Of a stretch of DNA of 10,765 bases, positions 6,876 to 10,765 are shown piece after piece. The DNA comes from Acidimicrobiaceae bacterium (GTDB lineage Bacteria; Actinomycetota; Acidimicrobiia; Acidimicrobiales; RAAP-2), in assembly GCA_003164275.1 (NCBI GenBank), contig PLSY01000237.1, positions 134 through 10,898 of the forward strand. Direction: 5' to 3'. Positions within the stretch are counted from its first letter, which is position 1. The number at the start of each line of letters is the position of its first letter. The notes beneath the pieces were generated by a model. That model made no database searches. It was not told the origin of the DNA and was given only the letters and a program-made list of their open reading frames with translations. A program made the translations under genes and the position numbers.

Positions 6876-9053
6876 ATGTTGCCAATCGAAGGAACGCCCG
6901 AGCCGAAGCATCACTCGAAAGGCCGGAACACGGCCAAGCCGAGGGGGCGTCGAGGTCGAGTCTCCCTGGTCGGAGGGGCTGTCACCATCGGGATGGTCGG
7001 ATCGCTGGCCGCCTTCGCCGTGCCCGGCTCCGAGGCGGGTGCTGCGCCCGTAGCCCACGCGGCCGCCGTGTCGGCCACCATGACCTGGCAACAGGTCCTG
7101 CCGGATGCGGGATCACCCATCGCCCAGAGCTCCCCCTCTGAAGCCACCCTCGACGGTGGCGGCGCCTCGGTCGTAGTCGGGGACCGAGCCGGAGGCGTCT
7201 ATGCCTTCCACCTCTCCAATGGGACGCCAGTCCCCGGATGGCCGGCTCACATCGGCGTTCCCGTCGACTCCACACCCTCGGTGAGTCCCAATGGCGGCGG
7301 CACGGACGACGTGTACGTCGGTGGGGGCAATGCCTCCCAGTCCAGGGTCGGCGGCTACTACGCCTTCAACAACTCCGGTGCCCAGATCTGGGGGCACAAC
7401 GCTCAGGACCCGAACGGCCTCTACGGTGTCCAGGCGTCTCTCGCCGTGGGCAGCCTGAATGGCGTGACCTCGGTGGTCGCCCCATCCCTCGGACAAGAGG
7501 AGTACGCATCCAACGCCGGTAACGGCACGGTGTCTCCCGGTTGGCCGTTCTTCACCGCCGACAGTGGCTTCACGACCCCGGCGCTGGCCGACCTCTACGG
7601 GAACGGTCAGACCGAGGTCGTCGAAGGCGGGGACTCGACCGCCGGGATCGCCTATGGGCAGACCTACACCAACGGCGGTCACCTCCGGGTACTCGGGCCG
7701 AGCGGCAACCTGATCTGTGACCACGACACCAACCAGACCGTCGACTCGTCGCCCGCCGTCGGCAACTTCCTCGCCGGCGGGGCAACAGGCATCGCCTTTG
7801 GGACCGGCACCTACTATGCGGGTGCATCCGACTCCAACACTGTGTTCGGATCCGACTCGCACTGCAACATCGTCTGGCGCACCAACGTCGGCGGCAGCAC
7901 GACGGGCAGCCCGGCCATCGGTGACGTCGAGGGCGACGGGAATGTTGAGGTCGTGGAAGGTGCCGATACCGGCTCGAACGGGCTGGTGTCAGTGCTCAAC
8001 GGAGCGAACGGCGCCGAGATGCCGGGCTGGCCCCAGGCCACGCCGGGCCGGATCATCGGGGGAGTGGCGACCGCGGACCTCACCGGGCTCGGCTACAACG
8101 ACGTCCTTGTGCCGACCACCAACGGGCTGATCATCTTCGACGGCAAGAGTGGGCAGATCGTGGACACGCTCGGTGTCGGCACCATCGGCGTGCAGAACAC
8201 GCCGATGGTGACAGTTGATCCCAACGGGACCATCGGGATCACCATCGCCGGGTACGATTCGGCCAACGCCGGGATCATCCAGCACTACGAGATCAACGGG
8301 TCTGAGGGTCACACCCTGGGCAAGCGCTCGTGGCCGATGTTCCACCAGAATCCCCAGCTGACCGGCTGGATCAGCCAGGCCGCACCCGGCCATCTCAACA
8401 AACCCATCGTGGGCATGGCCTCGACCACGGACGGCGGCGGCTACTGGAATGTCGCTTCCGACGGCGGGATCTTCTCCTTCGGTGACGCCAAGTTCTTCGG
8501 CTCGACCGGGAACATCGCCCTCAACAAGCCCATCGTGGGCATGGCTCGAACGCCAGACGGCAACGGGTATTGGCTGGTGGCGTCGGACGGCGGCATTTTC
8601 GCCTTCGGTGACGCCAAGTTCTTCGGCTCGACCGGGAACCTCCACCTGAACAGACCGGTGGTCGGCATGGCAGTGACGAAGGACGGCGGTGGCTACTGGC
8701 TCGTCGCGTCCGACGGCGGCATCTTCTCCTTCGGTGATGCCACATTCAAGGGCTCGACCGGCAATATCCACCTGAACAAGCCGGTGGTCGGCATGGCCGG
8801 GACGCCGAACGGCTCTGGCTACTGGCTGGTCGCCTCAGACGGAGGCATCTTCTCCTTCGGTGGCGCGCCCTTCTATGGATCCACCGGGGCCATCACCTTG
8901 AACCAGCCGGTGGTGGGCATGGCTGCCGTTCCCCGAGGCACCGGGTACTGGTTCTCGGCAGCCGACGGCGGGATGTTCGCCTTTGGGAGCGCGGCCTTCT
9001 ACGGGTCGATGCCTCAGGTGTTCCTGGCTCAGGCGAACGCCGGATCTGACTGA
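6876..9053 (+). CDS. Secreted FG-GAP/VCBS-like beta-propeller protein with five C-terminal 42-residue GYW repeats
   Basis: This is an extracellular or cell-surface protein of 725 residues from the chosen start. Residues 1-30 are basic (GRRGRVS), followed by a hydrophobic segment (31-49) and an Ala-rich stretch ending HAAA near 64, which reads as an export signal. Residues about 70-500 contain FG-GAP-like blades with calcium-loop-like segments: [17 protein letters not shown] (235-251), [18 protein letters not shown] (345-362) and [16 protein letters not shown] (398-413). The region closes with [13 protein letters not shown] (486-498), an ending I know from such propellers. Residues 507-716 are five exact 42-residue repeats. 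There is no sortase motif or C-terminal membrane anchor, so the repeats may hold it to the wall or glycan. The frame stays open 46 codons upstream to an ATG at 6738, but that extension would bury the signal peptide. No enzymatic motif was seen; ligand unknown. Confidence 0.85.
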   Translation: MLPIEGTPEPKHHSKGRNTAKPRGRRGRVSLVGGAVTIGMVGSLAAFAVPGSEAGAAPVAHAAAVSATMTWQQVLPDAGSPIAQSSPSEATLDGGGASVVVGDRAGGVYAFHLSNGTPVPGWPAHIGVPVDSTPSVSPNGGGTDDVYVGGGNASQSRVGGYYAFNNSGAQIWGHNAQDPNGLYGVQASLAVGSLNGVTSVVAPSLGQEEYASNAGNGTVSPGWPFFTADSGFTTPALADLYGNGQTEVVEGGDSTAGIAYGQTYTNGGHLRVLGPSGNLICDHDTNQTVDSSPAVGNFLAGGATGIAFGTGTYYAGASDSNTVFGSDSHCNIVWRTNVGGSTTGSPAIGDVEGDGNVEVVEGADTGSNGLVSVLNGANGAEMPGWPQATPGRIIGGVATADLTGLGYNDVLVPTTNGLIIFDGKSGQIVDTLGVGTIGVQNTPMVTVDPNGTIGITIAGYDSANAGIIQHYEINGSEGHTLGKRSWPMFHQNPQLTGWISQAAPGHLNKPIVGMASTTDGGGYWNVASDGGIFSFGDAKFFGSTGNIALNKPIVGMARTPDGNGYWLVASDGGIFAFGDAKFFGSTGNLHLNRPVVGMAVTKDGGGYWLVASDGGIFSFGDATFKGSTGNIHLNKPVVGMAGTPNGSGYWLVASDGGIFSFGGAPFYGSTGAITLNQPVVGMAAVPRGTGYWFSAADGGMFAFGSAAFYGSMPQVFLAQANAGSD
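8394..9023 (+). repeat. Five tandem 126-bp units encoding 42-residue GYW repeats
   Basis: Units start at 8394, 8520, 8646, 8772 and 8898. Each encodes the pattern LNxPxVGMAxTxxGxGYW, then [16 protein letters not shown], then xGSTGxxx. The first four units are close copies; the fifth drifts ([12 protein letters not shown], then GSMPQVF) as terminal repeats often do. Units 1 and 2 share about 81% of bases by hand count, including an exact 38-bp match (8476-8513 with 8602-8639). The aromatic/Gly-rich pattern suggests short beta-strands, perhaps propeller blades or a carbohydrate-binding solenoid. I do not know a solved structure for it. Confidence 0.93.
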
Positions 9054-9075
9054 GCTGACTTTTCTACCGAGGTGA

Positions 9076-9120
9076 GTCGATGCCCGGGGACGGGCATCGG
9101 GCATCGACACTTTCTTTGCT
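9076..9120 (+). terminator. Intrinsic terminator after the propeller gene
   Basis: Starting 23 nt after the stop codon, CGATGCCCG (9078-9086) pairs perfectly with CGGGCATCG (9091-9099) around a GGGA loop. A third arm, GGCATCGAC (9100-9108), can instead pair with GTCGATGCC (9076-9084). A T-rich tract (9111-9120, running into TTTGG) follows, as expected for Rho-independent termination. It separates the two secreted-protein genes into different transcripts or attenuates read-through. Confidence 0.7.
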
Positions 9121-9151
9121 TTGGCCTACTGGAGCCATACCGTTTGTCATC

Positions 9152-9158
9152 GAGGTGG
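9152..9158 (+). promoter_or_regulatory. Ribosome binding site for the SpoIID-domain gene
   Basis: GAGGTGG lies just upstream of the ATG at 9161 and fixes that start. The GTG at 9155, in the same frame, falls inside this site and is therefore unlikely to be the start. Confidence 0.6.
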
Positions 9159-9160
9159 TC

Positions 9161-10765
9161 ATGAAACGTTTGAAGATATGGAGGGCCACGGCTACACCGC
9201 TGGGTCCATTGAGCACTCGGCTGCGGGCGTTGGCCATGGCGACCGCCCTCCTGGCGGGCAGCGGCGTGGCCGTGGTGGCGCTGTCGGCTCCGGCCTCGGC
9301 CTACCCGTCCGCCACCGTCTCGTTCGAGGGACACGGCTATGGCCACGGCCACGGCATGGGTCAGTGGGGAGCCCTCGGCTACGCACTGGCCGGCACGCCC
9401 TTCGCCTCCATCCTGTCCAACTACTACGGGGGAACGGCACTGACCCCCTTGACGTCGGCACAAGAGTCCCATCAGGTCTCGGTGTCCCTGACCGAGAACG
9501 CAGGGAACTCGGTGATCGTGACGTCTGATTCGCCGTTCGACGCCCAGGGACTCACCATCCTGGCCGGCCAAGCGGCAGAACTGAGCCCGGTTGGAGGGGC
9601 CTGGCAGCTGGCCGTCGGCTCGTCATGTGCCGGTCCCTGGACGGTCCAGGCCGTGGGGTTGAGCAACCCGCTGGTGACTCCGAGCGTCTCTCCAGGTCTC
9701 GGTGACCCGAACACGGCCGCCGATGTTCTCCAGCTCTGCCAAGCCGGTGGAAACCTCAGTGTGCGAGGAACCATCCAGGCCGTCTACAACTCGGCAGGCC
9801 AGAGCCGGACGGTCAACACGCTGCCCCTCGAGTCCTACGTCGCCGATGTCGTGCCCAATGAATCTTCCGCCGGATGGGCATCGATCGGCAGCGCCGGTCC
9901 ACAGGCCCAGGCATGGGGCTTCCAAGAGCTGGAGGCCCAGGCCGTGGCGGTGCGTTCCTATGTCATGGCCTCGCCTATGTCCTACGGCGGCTACGCCGAC
10001 ACGTGCGACCTCTCCTGTCAGACCTACCGTGGCACTCTCCACGAAAGTGCGATCACCAACTTGGCGGCATCGGCCACCGCTGGCCAGGTGATGGAGACAC
10101 CGGCTGGCGTCATTGCCGCAACCCAGTACTCGGCCTCGACCGGTGGCTACACCAACCCGGGAGGCTTCCCAGGCGCCGTGGACGCCGGTGACTCGGTCTG
10201 CGTACCGGGCGCCTGCAATCCAAACCACACCTGGACGACCTCGGTCGCCGTGTCGACCATCGACGCGGCCTGGCCGCAGCTCGGTGTCCTTCAGTCGATC
10301 AGCATCACGAGCCGGAACGGGCTCGGTGACTTCGGAGGCCGGGTGACCCAGATGACCCTCGACGGCTCCAATCAGAACGTGTCGCTTACCGGCGATGCAT
10401 TCGCCGCCGCCATCGGCCTCAAGTCGGACTGGTTCACGACGACGACCACGTTGACCGGCACGGCCGTGGGGCTCGCCACCACTAGTGATGGACAGGGATA
10501 CTGGGTAGCCGGAGACAATGGCGGCATTTATGGATTCGGGGACGCGGCGTTCGATGGGTCGGCTGACTCTTTGACGTTGGCCCGGCCCATCGTGGACGTC
10601 GCCCGGACCCCCGACAGCGGAGGCTATTGGATGGTGGCGACCGACGGAGGCGTCTTCTCCTACGGTGACGCCTCGTTCTACGGCTCCACCGGGAACATCA
10701 CATTGAATAAGCCGATCGTGGCCATGGCCCCCACACCGAGTGGCCACGGCTACTGGCTGGTGGCA
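9161..10765 (+). CDS. Secreted SpoIID/LytB-domain protein with C-terminal GYW repeats (3' end outside window)
   Basis: This is probably a peptidoglycan-active or peptidoglycan-binding secreted protein; 535 residues are visible and the frame is still open at the window edge. A signal peptide ends at ASA-Y (cleavage after Ala47). Next comes the motif GHGYGHGHGMGQWGA (57-71), usual in actinobacterial SpoIID/LytB proteins. The SpoIID core follows: NTLPLESYVADVVPNES (219-235), with Glu234 at the position of the catalytic glutamate of B. subtilis SpoIID; LEAQAVAVRSYVMA (257-270); a Cys pair in CDLSCQTYRG (282-291); and TQYSASTGGYTNPGG (321-335). B. subtilis SpoIID is a lytic transglycosylase that cuts stem-stripped glycan in sporulation. 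Here, with no sign of endospores, a role in wall remodelling is more likely. After a Thr-rich linker (426-432) the 42-residue repeats begin. The upstream terminator suggests its own promoter, which I could not locate. Confidence 0.88.
   Translation, partial: MKRLKIWRATATPLGPLSTRLRALAMATALLAGSGVAVVALSAPASAYPSATVSFEGHGYGHGHGMGQWGALGYALAGTPFASILSNYYGGTALTPLTSAQESHQVSVSLTENAGNSVIVTSDSPFDAQGLTILAGQAAELSPVGGAWQLAVGSSCAGPWTVQAVGLSNPLVTPSVSPGLGDPNTAADVLQLCQAGGNLSVRGTIQAVYNSAGQSRTVNTLPLESYVADVVPNESSAGWASIGSAGPQAQAWGFQELEAQAVAVRSYVMASPMSYGGYADTCDLSCQTYRGTLHESAITNLAASATAGQVMETPAGVIAATQYSASTGGYTNPGGFPGAVDAGDSVCVPGACNPNHTWTTSVAVSTIDAAWPQLGVLQSISITSRNGLGDFGGRVTQMTLDGSNQNVSLTGDAFAAAIGLKSDWFTTTTTLTGTAVGLATTSDGQGYWVAGDNGGIYGFGDAAFDGSADSLTLARPIVDVARTPDSGGYWMVATDGGVFSYGDASFYGSTGNITLNKPIVAMAPTPSGHGYWLVA
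10451..10765 (+). repeat. GYW repeat array of the SpoIID-domain protein, at least two and a half units
   Basis: 126-bp units begin at 10451, 10577 and 10703 (the last cut by the window edge). They encode the same 42-residue pattern as the neighbouring gene, for example ARTPDSGGYWMVATDGG and LNKPIVAMAPTPSGHGYW. The first unit is the most divergent (AGDNGGIYGFGDAAFDGSAD). Later units approach the consensus, in mirror image to the first array, where the last unit is the odd one. Confidence 0.92.

Noticed and set aside
6903..6968. Twin-arginine signal in the propeller protein (GRRGRVSL before the hydrophobic segment)
   Set aside because: The residues after the arginine pair do not fit the S/T-RR-x-F-L-K consensus; a long basic Sec signal explains it as well.

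Overview
This 10.8 kb, high-GC window looks like a chromosomal piece of a Gram-positive actinobacterium, most likely class Acidimicrobiia. Three things point there: the GC-rich third codon positions, the ClpP and SpoIID/LytB variants, and above all a tandem 42-residue repeat built around [10 protein letters not shown](I/V)F(S/A)FGDA, which I associate from memory with secreted proteins of Acidimicrobiia. The class assignment is inference. No mobile element, CRISPR array, tRNA or rRNA was seen.

Region 1 (1-4836, plus strand) is a tightly packed run of five genes: the 3' end of clpP, the membrane half (wzm) and ATPase half (wzt) of a polysaccharide-exporting ABC transporter, and two GT4-type glycosyltransferases. 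The junctions are a 1-nt overlap, a 3-nt gap, a 4-nt overlap and a 45-nt gap, so the run is probably one operon. Wzt carries a C-terminal glycan-binding Wzt_C-type domain. The module therefore reads as cytoplasmic synthesis of a polymer by the glycosyltransferases followed by export of the finished chain.

Region 2 (4825-6633, minus strand) is one multi-pass GT-C-type membrane glycosyltransferase. It converges on the second GT4 gene with a 12-bp overlap of the coding ends. It probably acts on the outer face of the membrane with a lipid-linked sugar.

Region 3 (6634-6875) is a 242-nt divergent intergenic region packed with inverted repeats: a 12-bp perfect palindrome, a GAAA-tetraloop hairpin and several more. 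It is the best candidate in the window for an undescribed regulatory element.

Region 4 (6876-10765, plus strand) holds two secreted proteins separated by an intrinsic terminator. The first has an FG-GAP/VCBS-like beta-propeller region followed by five 42-residue GYW repeats. The second, cut by the window end, has a SpoIID/LytB peptidoglycan-active domain followed by at least two and a half of the same repeats. The same C-terminal array on two unrelated N-terminal modules suggests a shared envelope-targeting or glycan-binding module. It lies beside a surface-polysaccharide synthesis and export cluster, so the whole window reads as an envelope-biogenesis neighbourhood.
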